From Rhodoferax sediminis (lineage in GTDB: Bacteria; Pseudomonadota; Gammaproteobacteria; Burkholderiales; Burkholderiaceae_C), in contig NZ_CP035503.1 of NCBI RefSeq assembly GCF_006970865.1, forward strand, positions 186,001 to 250,000: a DNA stretch of 64,000 nt. Reading direction: 5' to 3'. Position numbers and translations under genes: made by a program. The notes beneath the pieces were generated by a model. The model was not told the origin of the DNA and searched no databases. It worked only from the letters and a program-made list of their open reading frames with translations. The stretch's first letter is position 1; each line of letters begins with the position of its first letter. Positions 47,486 to 56,830 of this stretch are shown here, one piece after another.

Positions 47486-48462
47486 GCGAACGGGCCGTCA
47501 ACGTGGGTGCGCCGGCCGACAAGCCGGTGAACTGGAAGGACAGCCCGGAGCGCAGCAACCAGTTCCTGCTGCGCGTCATGTGCTGGATTTCCCTGAGCCT
47601 GGGGCGCCGGATGGCGCGCTGCGTGCTGCGCGGAATTGCGGTGTATTTCCTGTTGTTCTCCCCCAAGGCCCGGCTGGCCTCGCGCCGCTACCTGCAGCGG
47701 GTCTTGAAGCTGCCGCCCCCCGCCCGCGTGGGGTGGCGCCACCTGTTGCGCCATTTCATGACCTTTGCCTCGGTCATTCACGACCGCATCTACCTGGTCA
47801 ACGACCGCTTTGACCTGTTCGATATCGAACTGCACCGGCAGCAGTTGATCACCGACGTGCTGGCCGAGGGCCGCGGGGCGCTGCTGCTGGGCGCGCACCT
47901 GGGCAGCTTTGAGGTGATGCGTGCGGTCGGCCGCCAGCAGCCGGGCCTGCGCGTGGTGATGGTGATGTACGAGGAAAACGCCCGGAAAATCAATGCGCTG
48001 CTGGCCGCCATCAATCCGGCCGTGCAGCAGGACATCGTCGCACTCGGTCACGTGGACTCCATGATGGCCGTGCATGAGCTGTTCGAGACGGGCGCCGTGG
48101 TCGGCATTCTGGGCGACCGCTCCCTGGGCCCCGATGCCACGGTGCCGTTGCCCTTTCTTGGCGCGCCGGCGCCGCTGCCCGTGGGCCCGTTTCGCATGGC
48201 GGCCATTTTGCGGCGGCCGGTGCTGTTCATGGTCGGGCTGTACGGCGGGGGCAACCGCTACGATGTTCATTTTGAAACGGTGGCCGATTTCTCCAACGTT
48301 CCGGCCGGTGGCCGTGCGGCCGCGATCCAGGCCGCCATGAGCCGTTACGCGCAGTTGCTGGAGCAGTATTGCGAGGTGGCACCCTACAACTGGTTCAACT
48401 TCTTTGATTTCTGGCAGGGCGCACCAGCGCCAGCCGCAGCGCCCTCACCGGACATGCCATGA
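47482..48462 (+). CDS. LpxL/HtrB-like lysophospholipid acyltransferase
   Basis: 326 aa member of the lipid A lauroyl/myristoyl acyltransferase family: N-terminal hydrophobic helix (about residues 45-62), catalytic HX4E motif in GAHLGSFEVM (His138) and GDRSLGPDATVPLPFLG. In aryl-polyene systems such enzymes are thought to attach or transfer the lipid part of the final glycolipid at the inner membrane; that role is inference here. 4 nt overlaps on both sides. Confidence 0.85.
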   Translation: MSERAVNVGAPADKPVNWKDSPERSNQFLLRVMCWISLSLGRRMARCVLRGIAVYFLLFSPKARLASRRYLQRVLKLPPPARVGWRHLLRHFMTFASVIHDRIYLVNDRFDLFDIELHRQQLITDVLAEGRGALLLGAHLGSFEVMRAVGRQQPGLRVVMVMYEENARKINALLAAINPAVQQDIVALGHVDSMMAVHELFETGAVVGILGDRSLGPDATVPLPFLGAPAPLPVGPFRMAAILRRPVLFMVGLYGGGNRYDVHFETVADFSNVPAGGRAAAIQAAMSRYAQLLEQYCEVAPYNWFNFFDFWQGAPAPAAAPSPDMP

Positions 48463-49064
48463 CTGATTCGCTGATCTCAAGACGACGCTGGTGGGGCTGC
48501 CTGCTGGCCGCTGCGGGCCTGGCCCTGGCGCTGCTGAGCGTGCCGGCCCATGCGGCCTGGGATGTGGACCGGCTCATGCAGGCGCTGGCGCAAAACAAAT
48601 CGGGGCGCGCCACCTTTGTGGAAAAAAAATACATCGCGATGCTGGACAAGCCGGTGGAGTCCTCGGGCGAACTGCTCTATACCGCCCCCGACCGGCTGGA
48701 GAAGCGCACGGTCAAACCCAAGCCCGAATCCATGGTGCTGGAGGGCAACACGCTCACGCTCGAGCGCGGGCGCCGGCAGTATGTGCTGGCGTTGCAGGAC
48801 TATCCCGAACTGGGCGCTTTCACCGAGAGCATTCGCGGCACGCTCGCGGGCGACCAGAAAGCGCTGGCGCGCATCTACAACATCACGCTGGAAGGCAGCG
48901 AAGAGCGCTGGACGCTGACACTGCGCCCGATTGAGTCCAAGATGGCCGCCGCGGTACAGCGCGTTGTCATCCACGGCAGCCATGCCGACCTGCGTTCGAT
49001 CGAGATCGAACAGGCGGACAAGGACCGTTCGGTCATGACAATCACCTCGACCGCCCCGCCATGA
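48459..49064 (+). CDS. LolA-like outer-membrane lipoprotein carrier (ApeL-like)
   Basis: Periplasmic protein, 201 aa; signal peptide about residues 1-31 with Arg-Arg-Arg-Trp-Trp n-region and cleavage after PAHA. The mature part starts WDVDRLMQALAQNKSGRATF, matching the LolA/DUF1571 beta-sandwich. Likely shuttles the hydrophobic pigment across the periplasm. Coupled to genes on both sides by ATGA overlaps. Confidence 0.87.
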   Translation: MTDSLISRRRWWGCLLAAAGLALALLSVPAHAAWDVDRLMQALAQNKSGRATFVEKKYIAMLDKPVESSGELLYTAPDRLEKRTVKPKPESMVLEGNTLTLERGRRQYVLALQDYPELGAFTESIRGTLAGDQKALARIYNITLEGSEERWTLTLRPIESKMAAAVQRVVIHGSHADLRSIEIEQADKDRSVMTITSTAPP

Positions 49065-51562
49065 AGCGGCCCTGGCTGCAGCGCCCCTTCCTGGCGGTCT
49101 GGCTCTGGCTCGCCGCCCTGCTGGTGTGCGGGGTTTTGATCAGCCGTGCCAGCTTTACCGCCGATCTGTCGGCGTTTTTGCCCAAGGCGCCGACGCCGGA
49201 GCAGCGGCTGCTGGTCGATCAGCTGCGCGACGGCGTGGTGTCGCGGCTGATTCTGGTGGGCATTGACGGGGCCGATGTGCCCACCCGTGCCGCGCTGTCC
49301 AAGGCCGTGGCCCGGCAACTGCGGCTTGACAACCGTTTCAGCACCGTCAGCAATGGTGAGGCCGTGGCGCAGCAGCGCGACCAGGCCTTTTTGTTTGAGC
49401 ACCGCTATCAGCTCAGCCCCGCGATGACGCCCGCGCACTTCACCATCGAGGGACTGCGCAGCGCGGTGGGCGACACGCTCGACCTGCTGGCGTCGCCTGC
49501 CGGCCTGCTGGTCAAATCCATCCTGCCGCGCGACCCGACCGGCGAATTTCCGCTGCTGCTGGAACAGCTCGCGGGCGATGCGACCGGTGGTGCGAGCCGG
49601 CCGCAGTCGGCAGGCGGTGTCTGGGCCTCGCGCGATGGCCGGCGCGCACTGCTGCTGCTGCAAACGCGAACCTCGGGTTCGGACACTGACGGTCAGGAAC
49701 AGGCCATGACCGCCGTGCGCGCCGCCTTCGCCGCGGCGCAGCAGGAAACCGCACGCCCGGCCTCGTCCACCGCCTCGACGACGCTGGTCATGACCGGGCC
49801 CGGCGTGTTCGCGGTGAATGTCCGCGAGGTGATCAAGAAGGAAGTCACGCGCCTGTCTGCCATCAGCATTGCGCTGATCGTGACGCTGCTGCTGTTGATC
49901 TACCGCTCCGTGCGCACGCTGGCGCTGGGCCTGCTGCCGGTGGTGTCCGGGGCGATGGCGGGCGTGGCGGCGGTCAGTCTGGGGTTTGGTGCGGTGCACG
50001 GCATCACGCTGGGGTTCGGCACCACCCTGATCGGCGAAGCCGTGGACTATTCGATTTACCTGTTCGTCCAGTCGGAGCAGACGGCCGCGTCCAATCGCCA
50101 CTGGGTGCGCCGGTTCTGGCCGACGATCCGGCTTGGCGTGCTGACCTCGGTGTTCGGCTTTGCCTCGCTGCTGCTGTCGGGCTTTCCGGGGCTGGCGCAG
50201 CTGGGCCTGTACTCCATCACGGGCCTGCTGACCGCGGCGGCCGTCACGCGTTTTGTGCTTCCGGTGCTGCTGCCCCGGGATTTTCGCGTGCGCGACGTGT
50301 CCCGGCTGGGCCGGCGACTGGCGCGCGTGGTGCAACGCGCCGGTGTGCTGCGCTGGAGCGTTATCGGCCTGCTGCTGGCGGCGGGCGTGGTACTGGCGTT
50401 GCACCGGCAAACCCTGTGGAACAACGAGCTGTCGGCGCTCAGCCCGGTGTCGGCCGCGGACCAGGCGCTCGACGCGTCGCTGCGGGCCGACCTGGGCGCG
50501 CCCGATGTGCGCTACCTCGTGGTGGTGTCCGGCAGCGCGCAGGAGGGCGTGCTGCGTGCGGCCGAGTCCGTGGTGGCGGCGTTGCAGCCGCTGGTGCAGG
50601 CGAACACGATCGCCGGGGTGGACAGCCCGACCACCCTGTTGCCCAGCGTCGCCACCCAGCAGGCCCGGCTGGCGAGCCTGCCGGAGCCGGCGCAATTGAA
50701 GGAGCGGCTGCGCCAGGCGCTTGCGCCGCTGCCGATCCGGCCGGAGCGCCTGGCGCCCTTCCTGGCGGATGCACAGGCGGCACGGCATCTGCGCCCGGTT
50801 GAGCGCTCTGACCTCGATGGCACGTCGCTGGCGGTGGCGGTGGACGGCATGCTGCTGCACCACGCTGCAGACAAAGACGGGCCTGCGGGCTGGAGCGCGT
50901 TTCTGCCCCTGCATGCGCCCATCGCCGCGGGGGGCGCTGGCGCCGGCGCGATCGACCCGGCCCGCATTCGCCGCGCGTTGTCGGCCTTCGATCCGGCAGA
51001 TACCGGTACCAGCGTCCTGTTCGTCGACGTCAAGGGCGAGGCCGATCAGTTGTACAGCGGCTATCTGCACGAGGCCATCGTGCTGTCGCTGGCGGGGCTC
51101 GCGGCGATCGCGGTGCTGCTGCTGGTTGCGCTGCGCTCCTTCGCAGGCGCGTTGCGCGTGCTGGCGCCGCTGGCCGGCGCGGTGCTGACGGTGGCTGCCG
51201 GGCTCGCGCTCGCGGGCCAGCGCCTGACGATTTTGCATCTGGTCGGCCTGCTGTTGATCGTGGCGGTGGGCTCCAACTACGCGCTGTTTTTCAATCGCCG
51301 CGCGCCATCGCACGCGCGTCATTCGGGCGCTGCCGGGGATGTCGAGGACGACTTGTCGGGCATCACGCCACGCACGCTGGCCTCGCTGCTGTTTGCCAAT
51401 CTCACCACCGTGGCCGGCTTTGGCGTGCTGGCGTTTTCCAGCGTCCCCGTGTTGCAGGCAATGGGCGTCACGGTGGGGCCGGGTGCCATCCTGGCGCTGC
51501 TGTTCTCGGCCATTTTTGCCGGGCCGCGGCCGCCGGGGCGCCGTTTTGCGGAAACCCTCTGA
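49061..51562 (+). CDS. MMPL/RND-family exporter (ApeM-like)
   Basis: Large inner-membrane exporter, 833 aa with two blocks of six helices: block 1 after helix 1 at residues 10-30 and a periplasmic domain to about 255, helices about 260-410; block 2 from about 415 with a second periplasmic domain to about 660. Motifs: FGTTLIGEAVDYSIYLFVQ and, in block 2, LLIVAVGSNYALFFNRR. Probably extracts the polyene lipid from the inner membrane for LolA-like transport. XanF in xanthomonadin clusters is of this type. Confidence 0.9.
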   Translation: MKRPWLQRPFLAVWLWLAALLVCGVLISRASFTADLSAFLPKAPTPEQRLLVDQLRDGVVSRLILVGIDGADVPTRAALSKAVARQLRLDNRFSTVSNGEAVAQQRDQAFLFEHRYQLSPAMTPAHFTIEGLRSAVGDTLDLLASPAGLLVKSILPRDPTGEFPLLLEQLAGDATGGASRPQSAGGVWASRDGRRALLLLQTRTSGSDTDGQEQAMTAVRAAFAAAQQETARPASSTASTTLVMTGPGVFAVNVREVIKKEVTRLSAISIALIVTLLLLIYRSVRTLALGLLPVVSGAMAGVAAVSLGFGAVHGITLGFGTTLIGEAVDYSIYLFVQSEQTAASNRHWVRRFWPTIRLGVLTSVFGFASLLLSGFPGLAQLGLYSITGLLTAAAVTRFVLPVLLPRDFRVRDVSRLGRRLARVVQRAGVLRWSVIGLLLAAGVVLALHRQTLWNNELSALSPVSAADQALDASLRADLGAPDVRYLVVVSGSAQEGVLRAAESVVAALQPLVQANTIAGVDSPTTLLPSVATQQARLASLPEPAQLKERLRQALAPLPIRPERLAPFLADAQAARHLRPVERSDLDGTSLAVAVDGMLLHHAADKDGPAGWSAFLPLHAPIAAGGAGAGAIDPARIRRALSAFDPADTGTSVLFVDVKGEADQLYSGYLHEAIVLSLAGLAAIAVLLLVALRSFAGALRVLAPLAGAVLTVAAGLALAGQRLTILHLVGLLLIVAVGSNYALFFNRRAPSHARHSGAAGDVEDDLSGITPRTLASLLFANLTTVAGFGVLAFSSVPVLQAMGVTVGPGAILALLFSAIFAGPRPPGRRFAETL

Positions 51563-51565
51563 GCC

Positions 51566-52381
51566 ATGGCGACGCAGACGCCGTTCAAACGCTGGCAGCC
51601 CGCCCCACTGCTGTGGGCTTCGCTGGGGCTGCATGCCACGGCGCTGATCGCCGTGCTGGCGCGGCCCGCGGTCTGGCCCTGGGCGATCGGCGCGCTGCTC
51701 GCCAACCATGCCGTGCTCAGTCTGGCGGGCTTGTTGCCGCGCTGCCAGTGGCTCGGCGCCAACTGGACGCGCCTGCCGGCCGCGGCGGCGGCGCGCGGCG
51801 AAATCGCCCTGACGATCGACGATGGCCCGGACCCGCAGGTCACGCCCGCAGTGCTCGACCTGCTGGAGCGCCACGGCGCAAAGGCCACTTTTTTTTGCAT
51901 CGGCACGCAGGCCGCGCGCTACCCCGAACTGTGCCGCGACATCGTGCGCCGCGGCCACGCCATCGAGAACCACAGCCAGACCCATGGCTATGGCTTTGCA
52001 CTGCACGGGCCGCGCGGCTTTTTGCGCGAGCTGCAAACGGCCCAGCAAACGCTCACGGCCATCACGGGCCGCCCGCCCGTCTTCTTCCGGGCGCCGGCCG
52101 GCCTGCGCAACCCGTGTCTGGACCCGGTGCTGCAGCGCCTGGGCCTGCGGCTGGCCAGCTGGAGCCGGCGTGCCTACGACACCCGTAATGGCAATGCACA
52201 GGCCGTGCTGCGCGTCCTGACCCGCTCGCTGCGTGCGGGCGACATCCTGCTGCTGCACGACCGCCATGCCGCGCTCACCCCGCAAGGTACCCCGGTCATT
52301 TTGGACGTGCTGCCGCCGCTGCTGCAGGCCGTGGCGGCCGCGCATTTGCGCTGCGTGACCCTGCGCGCCGCGCTGGCGTGA
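51566..52381 (+). CDS. membrane-anchored polysaccharide deacetylase
   Basis: 271 aa. Two N-terminal hydrophobic segments (about residues 13-60) are followed by a NodB-type deacetylase domain: TIDDGPDPQVTPAVL (metal Asp pair), ENHSQTHGYGF (HxxxH zinc motif) and RAPAGLRNP. The active site is complete. Begins 3 nt after the exporter stop. A deacetylase would fit a sugar-decorated product, for example trimming an N-acetyl group, but the substrate is unknown. Confidence 0.85.
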   Translation: MATQTPFKRWQPAPLLWASLGLHATALIAVLARPAVWPWAIGALLANHAVLSLAGLLPRCQWLGANWTRLPAAAAARGEIALTIDDGPDPQVTPAVLDLLERHGAKATFFCIGTQAARYPELCRDIVRRGHAIENHSQTHGYGFALHGPRGFLRELQTAQQTLTAITGRPPVFFRAPAGLRNPCLDPVLQRLGLRLASWSRRAYDTRNGNAQAVLRVLTRSLRAGDILLLHDRHAALTPQGTPVILDVLPPLLQAVAAAHLRCVTLRAALA

Positions 52382-52442
52382 GCGCCCTTGCGCGGCCCCC
52401 GTTTGCTAAACTGGATTGACTGTCCATCACCGGCCCCGCCTC

Positions 52443-53639
52443 GTGCAACCCCTCCTGCTATCGCACTTCACCACGACCAGCTGCATCGGCCGCGGGCTGA
52501 CTCCGACCCTGGCGTCGTTGCGCGAGCGGCGCAGCGGCCTGCAGCCGTGCGACTTCGAGGGCGCCGACCTGGCGACCTGGACCGGTTCGGTGGCGGGGGT
52601 CGATGACGAGGTGCTGCGCGATGGTTTGCGCGCCTACGACTGCCGCAACAACCGGCTGGCGCAACTCGGTTTGCGCCAGGACGATTTCGAGCAGGCCGTG
52701 CATCAGACCGTCGCGCGGGTCGGGCGCCAGCGCATGGGCGTTTTTCTCGGGACCAGCACTGCGGGAATCCTGCAAACCGAGCTGGCCTACCGGCGCCGCG
52801 ATCCGGTCAGCGGCGCCTTGCCGGCAGACTTCAATTACGCCACCACGCACAACCCGTATTCGGTGTCCGCTTTCGTGCGCCGCTTCTTCGGGCTCGAAGG
52901 TCCGGCCATGGCCGTCTCGTCGGCCTGTTCGTCCAGCGCCAAGGTATTCGCCTCGGCGCGGCGCATGCTGGAAGCCGGCTTGATCGATGCGGCCATCGTC
53001 GGCGGTGTCGACACGCTGTGCCTGACCACGCTGTGCGGCTTCAACTCGCTCGGCCTGCTCTCCAGCCGCCCGTGCCGGCCGTTCGATATCACGCGCGACG
53101 GCATCTCGATCGGCGAGGCGGCGGCCTTCATCCTGCTCGAGCGGGTCCCAGGCAGCCTGGATGCGAACGCGGTGCTGCTGCGCGGCGTCGGCGAGTCGAG
53201 CGATGCGTACCACATGTCGTCGCCGCACCCGCAGGGGCTGGGCGCGCGCCTGGCCATGCAGCAGGCGCTGGCAAGCGCCGGCCTGCCCGCCGCGCAGATC
53301 GACTACATCAACCTGCACGGCACGGCCACGCCGGGCAACGATGCGGCCGAAGGCCAGGCCGTGGCGGCCCTGTTCGGCGAGCTTGCGACGCCGTGCAGTT
53401 CGACCAAGGGCGCCACCGGCCATACGCTGGGCGCCGCGGGCGCCCTGGAAGCCGTTATCAGCGCCCTGGCGCTGCAACAGGGCCTGATGCCGGGCGGGAT
53501 CAACACTGAGCAGGTGGACACCACTCTTGCCGTCAACTACCTGCTGGACAACCGCGAGCAGCCGGTGAGTAGCGTGCTGAGCAATTCCTTTGGCTTTGGC
53601 GGCACCAATTGCAGCCTCGTATTCAGCCGGGCCGGCTAA
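52443..53639 (+). CDS. beta-ketoacyl-ACP synthase (FabF/KS type)
   Basis: Condensing enzyme, 398 aa, with the complete triad: Cys162 in VSSACSSSAK, His292 in NLHGTATPGND and His327 in KGATGHTLGAAGA. Similar to the KS of xanthomonadin/aryl-polyene clusters. I start at the GTG at 52443 (VQPLLLSHFTTTSCIG); a TTG 27 nt upstream is possible. 61 nt gap after the deacetylase, the largest in the operon before the catabolic pair. Confidence 0.88.
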   Translation: MQPLLLSHFTTTSCIGRGLTPTLASLRERRSGLQPCDFEGADLATWTGSVAGVDDEVLRDGLRAYDCRNNRLAQLGLRQDDFEQAVHQTVARVGRQRMGVFLGTSTAGILQTELAYRRRDPVSGALPADFNYATTHNPYSVSAFVRRFFGLEGPAMAVSSACSSSAKVFASARRMLEAGLIDAAIVGGVDTLCLTTLCGFNSLGLLSSRPCRPFDITRDGISIGEAAAFILLERVPGSLDANAVLLRGVGESSDAYHMSSPHPQGLGARLAMQQALASAGLPAAQIDYINLHGTATPGNDAAEGQAVAALFGELATPCSSTKGATGHTLGAAGALEAVISALALQQGLMPGGINTEQVDTTLAVNYLLDNREQPVSSVLSNSFGFGGTNCSLVFSRAG

Positions 53640-53651
53640 GGGACCTGCGCC

Positions 53652-54488
53652 ATGACACCGCTGTCTCCCCCATCGTCTGCGCCGCTGGTCGTCTACATCG
53701 ACGGCGTGGGCCTGCTCGGTCCGGGCATCGACCACTGGGAAGAAGGGCGCCGGCAGCTCGCCGGTCTGGCGCCCGCGCGGCTGCAGAAAACCGTGCTTCC
53801 CGCGCCCGCCGCGCTGCCCCCCGCCGAACGGCGCCGCGCCGGGGCGACGGTCAAGCTCGCGCTCGCGATCGGGCTCGAGGCCCTGCAGGCTGCGGGGCTG
53901 GAGGCGGCCCAGGTGCCTTCGGTCTTCACCTCGTCGGGCGGCGATGGCCTGAACTGCCACGAGATGTGCGTGGCGCTGGCGTCCCCTGACAAGTTCATCT
54001 CGCCCACGCGCTTTCACAACTCCGTGCACAACGCCGCCTCCGGCTACTGGGGCATTGCCACCGGGTCCATGGCGACCTCGTCGGTGTTGTGTGCCTACGA
54101 CGGCAGCTTTGCCGCCGGCCTGCTGGAGGCCGTCGCGCAGGCCGTGGTGGACGGGGTGCCGGTGCTGCTGCTGGCCTACGACACCGACTACCCCGAGCCG
54201 CTGCACAGTGCGCGTCCGGTGCCTGACACCTTCGGCGTGGCGCTGATCCTCGCCCCGCAGCGCAGTGCGCGCAGCCTGGCGCGCTGCACGCTGCACGGCG
54301 ACGCCTGCCTCACCGGTGACCCGGCCGACCAGCTGGCGGACCCCGTGCTGGAGCCGCTGCGCCGCGGCATTCCGGCGGCGCGCAGCCTGCCGCTGTTGCG
54401 CGCCGTCGCAACGCAGCAGGCCGGGCGCGTGGTGCTGGACTATCTGGATGGCTTGCAGCTGGCGCTCGACATCGCGCCCTGTGCCTGA
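53652..54488 (+). CDS. ketosynthase-like chain-length-factor partner
   Basis: 278 aa member of the beta-ketoacyl synthase N-terminal family (chain-length-factor-like). It lacks the active cysteine; the corresponding region is FTSSGGDGLNCHEM, followed by FHNSVHNAASGYWGIAT. Likely pairs with the preceding KS, as ApeC does with ApeO in aryl-polyene systems, to form the elongation heterodimer. Starts 12 nt after the KS stop. Confidence 0.8.
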   Translation: MTPLSPPSSAPLVVYIDGVGLLGPGIDHWEEGRRQLAGLAPARLQKTVLPAPAALPPAERRRAGATVKLALAIGLEALQAAGLEAAQVPSVFTSSGGDGLNCHEMCVALASPDKFISPTRFHNSVHNAASGYWGIATGSMATSSVLCAYDGSFAAGLLEAVAQAVVDGVPVLLLAYDTDYPEPLHSARPVPDTFGVALILAPQRSARSLARCTLHGDACLTGDPADQLADPVLEPLRRGIPAARSLPLLRAVATQQAGRVVLDYLDGLQLALDIAPCA

Positions 54489-54492
54489 CGCC

Positions 54493-54996
54493 ATGCCGAC
54501 GCAACCCATCCTGCAGCAGCTCGAGATTGCCCGGCGCATTCCGCACCAGGGCCGCATGTGCCTGCTCGACGCCGTCATGGCGTGGGACGCCACGCGCATC
54601 GTGTGCCAGGCCAGCAGCCACCGGGCGCCCGACAATCCCCTGCGCGCCGGGGGCCGTCTCGGCGCTGCCTGCGGCGTTGAATATGCCGCGCAGGCCATGG
54701 CGCTGCATGGCGCGCTGCTGGCCGAGTCCGGCGAGACCACCTGCGCTGCGCCGCGCGTCGGCTACCTGGCCAGCGTGCGCAGCGTGACCCTGCATGTGCA
54801 GCGGCTGGACACGATCGCATCGGACCTGACGGTCACGGCCGAGCGCCTGCTCGGTGACGCGAACCACATCCTGTACAGCTTCCGGCTCGAGGCCGGCCCG
54901 CAGTTGCTGCTCGAGGGCCGGGCAGCCGTGGTGCTGGACGCGGCCATGCTGCGGCCAGTTGACGCAGCGGCCTATTCATCAGGAGCAGCCCCTTGA
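54493..54996 (+). CDS. hot-dog dehydratase (ApeP-like)
   Basis: 167 aa with a thioesterase/dehydratase fold; IPHQGRMCLLDAV near residues 16-28 is the typical start of ApeP-type 3-hydroxylacyl-ACP dehydratases, and CGVEYAAQAMALHGAL forms the central helix. It would act with the ApeI-like enzyme to complete dehydration in each cycle. Starts 4 nt after the previous stop, and its TGA overlaps the TTG of the ketoreductase gene. Confidence 0.8.
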   Translation: MPTQPILQQLEIARRIPHQGRMCLLDAVMAWDATRIVCQASSHRAPDNPLRAGGRLGAACGVEYAAQAMALHGALLAESGETTCAAPRVGYLASVRSVTLHVQRLDTIASDLTVTAERLLGDANHILYSFRLEAGPQLLLEGRAAVVLDAAMLRPVDAAAYSSGAAP

Positions 54997-55727
54997 CCAC
55001 TACCACCCGCAAACGAGCGCTCGTCACCGGCGGCAGCGGCGGCATCGGCGCTGCCATCTGCCGGCAGCTGGCCCAAGATGGCTTGCAGGTCATCGTCCAT
55101 GCCAACCGGGGCCTGGCCGCGGCCCAGGCTCTGGTGGAGGCGATCCGGGCGCAGGGCGGCCAGGCCGAGGCGATCGCCTTCGATGTCACGGATGCGGCCG
55201 CGACGGCCGCCGCACTGGAGACGCTGCTGCTGGCGGGTCCAATCCAGATCGTCGTCAACAACGCCGGCATCCACGACGACGCGGTGTTCCCGGGCATGCA
55301 GCTGGCGCAGTGGCAGCGCGTGCTGGATGTGTCGCTGAATGGCTTCTTCCACGTGACCCAGCCGTTGACGCTGCCGATGATCCGTACGCGCTGGGGCCGC
55401 ATCATCAACATCACCTCGGTGGCGGCCCTGGCCGGGAACCGCGGCCAGGTCAACTATTCGGCGGCCAAGGGTGCCCTGCACGCCGCCACCAAATCGCTGG
55501 CACTGGAGCTGGCCAGCCGCGGCATCACGGTGAACGCCGTGGCGCCCGGCATCATCGCCACCGCCATGAGCGAGGCGAGCTTCGACGCCGAGGCCATCGC
55601 GCGGCTGGTGCCCATGAAGCGGGCCGGCACGCCCGAGGAGGTGGCCGACCTGGTGGGTTTCCTGGCCAGCGATCGCGCGGCCTACATCAGCGGCCAGGTG
55701 ATCTCGATCAACGGCGGCATGATTTAG
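54993..55727 (+). CDS. 3-ketoacyl-ACP reductase (FabG/ApeQ-like)
   Basis: Short-chain dehydrogenase, 244 aa: cofactor motif TGGSGGIG, NNAG, and catalytic Ser142-Tyr155-Lys159 (ITSVAAL and VNYSAAKG). It reduces 3-ketoacyl-ACP in each elongation round. The start is an unusual TTG overlapping the preceding TGA; AGGAG 6 nt upstream supports it. No ATG closer than this fits the Rossmann fold. Maleylacetate reductase follows after 7 nt. Confidence 0.9.
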   Translation: MTTTTRKRALVTGGSGGIGAAICRQLAQDGLQVIVHANRGLAAAQALVEAIRAQGGQAEAIAFDVTDAAATAAALETLLLAGPIQIVVNNAGIHDDAVFPGMQLAQWQRVLDVSLNGFFHVTQPLTLPMIRTRWGRIINITSVAALAGNRGQVNYSAAKGALHAATKSLALELASRGITVNAVAPGIIATAMSEASFDAEAIARLVPMKRAGTPEEVADLVGFLASDRAAYISGQVISINGGMI

Positions 55728-55734
55728 ACAAACC

Positions 55735-56796
55735 ATGCAGGCATTTATCTATGCCTCCAACCCGGCCCGTGTGGTGTTCGGCGCGGGCAGCCTGCAGCAC
55801 TTGGGGCGCGAGATCGAAGCCCTGGGCGCGCGCAAGGCGCTGGTGCTGTGCACCCCGGGACAGCGGCCGCTGTCCGAGCGCGTGGCCGCCCTGCTCGCCG
55901 GGCGCTGCGCCGGCGTGTTCGACCGCGCCGTGATGCATGTGCCGATCGAGACCGCGCGCGAGGCCCGCGAGGTGGCGCGCCGGTCCGGGGCAGATTGCGC
56001 CGTGGCCGTGGGCGGCGGCTCTACCACTGGTCTGGGCAAGGCGATTGCGCTGGAGTCCGGCCTGCCGATCCTGGCCATTCCCACCACCTACGCCGGCTCG
56101 GAGATGACGCCGATCTATGGCATCACCGAGGCGGGCCTCAAGAAGACCGGCAAGGACGCGCGCGTGCTGCCGCGCACCGTGCTGTACGACCCCGAGCTCA
56201 CGACCGGCCTGCCCGTGGCGGTGAGCGTGACCAGCGGCCTCAACGCCATCGCCCATGCCGCTGAAGGCCTCTACGCCGCAGACAGCAACCCCATCCTGGA
56301 TTTGATGGCGCAGGAGGGCATAGCCGCCATCGGGCGGGCGCTTCCTGCTATCAAAAAGAAAGCAGACGATGTGCAGGCGCGCAGCGACGCGCTGTACGGC
56401 GCCTGGCTGTGCGGCACGGTGCTCGGCCACGTCGGCATGGCGCTGCATCACAAGCTGTGCCACACGCTGGGCGGCAGCTTCAACCTGCCCCATGCCGAGA
56501 CCCACGCCATCGTGCTGCCGCATGCGCTGGCCTACAACGCCGCCGCGGCGCCGCTGGCCATGCAGCGCATTGCGCGCGCACTGGGGGGCACGCAATGCGC
56601 GCCGCAAGCCGTGTTCGATCTGGCCCGCGACAACGGCGCGCCGGTGGCCTTGAAAGACATCGGCATGAAAGCGGCCGACCTCGACAGGGCCTGCGAGCTG
56701 GCCCTGCAAAACCAGTATCCGAACCCCCGGCCGCTGGAGCGCGCGGCCCTGCGCCAGCTGCTGCAGGACGCGTTCGACGGCACGCGGCCGGCCTGA
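55735..56796 (+). CDS. maleylacetate reductase
   Basis: Iron-containing-alcohol-dehydrogenase-type enzyme that reduces maleylacetate to 3-oxoadipate in chloroaromatic and resorcinol/hydroxyquinol catabolism, 353 aa. Opens FIYASNPARVVFGAGSL; cofactor loop GGGSTTGLGKAIA; metal/His region ALHHKLCHTLGGSFNLPHAE. It starts 7 nt after the ketoreductase gene of the pigment operon, so it is probably co-transcribed. No clear ribosome site. No ring hydroxylase is nearby. Confidence 0.9.
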   Translation: MQAFIYASNPARVVFGAGSLQHLGREIEALGARKALVLCTPGQRPLSERVAALLAGRCAGVFDRAVMHVPIETAREAREVARRSGADCAVAVGGGSTTGLGKAIALESGLPILAIPTTYAGSEMTPIYGITEAGLKKTGKDARVLPRTVLYDPELTTGLPVAVSVTSGLNAIAHAAEGLYAADSNPILDLMAQEGIAAIGRALPAIKKKADDVQARSDALYGAWLCGTVLGHVGMALHHKLCHTLGGSFNLPHAETHAIVLPHALAYNAAAAPLAMQRIARALGGTQCAPQAVFDLARDNGAPVALKDIGMKAADLDRACELALQNQYPNPRPLERAALRQLLQDAFDGTRPA

Positions 56797-56830
56797 TTCG
56801 CTGAATCCCAATTCCCTCCAGGAGACCACC

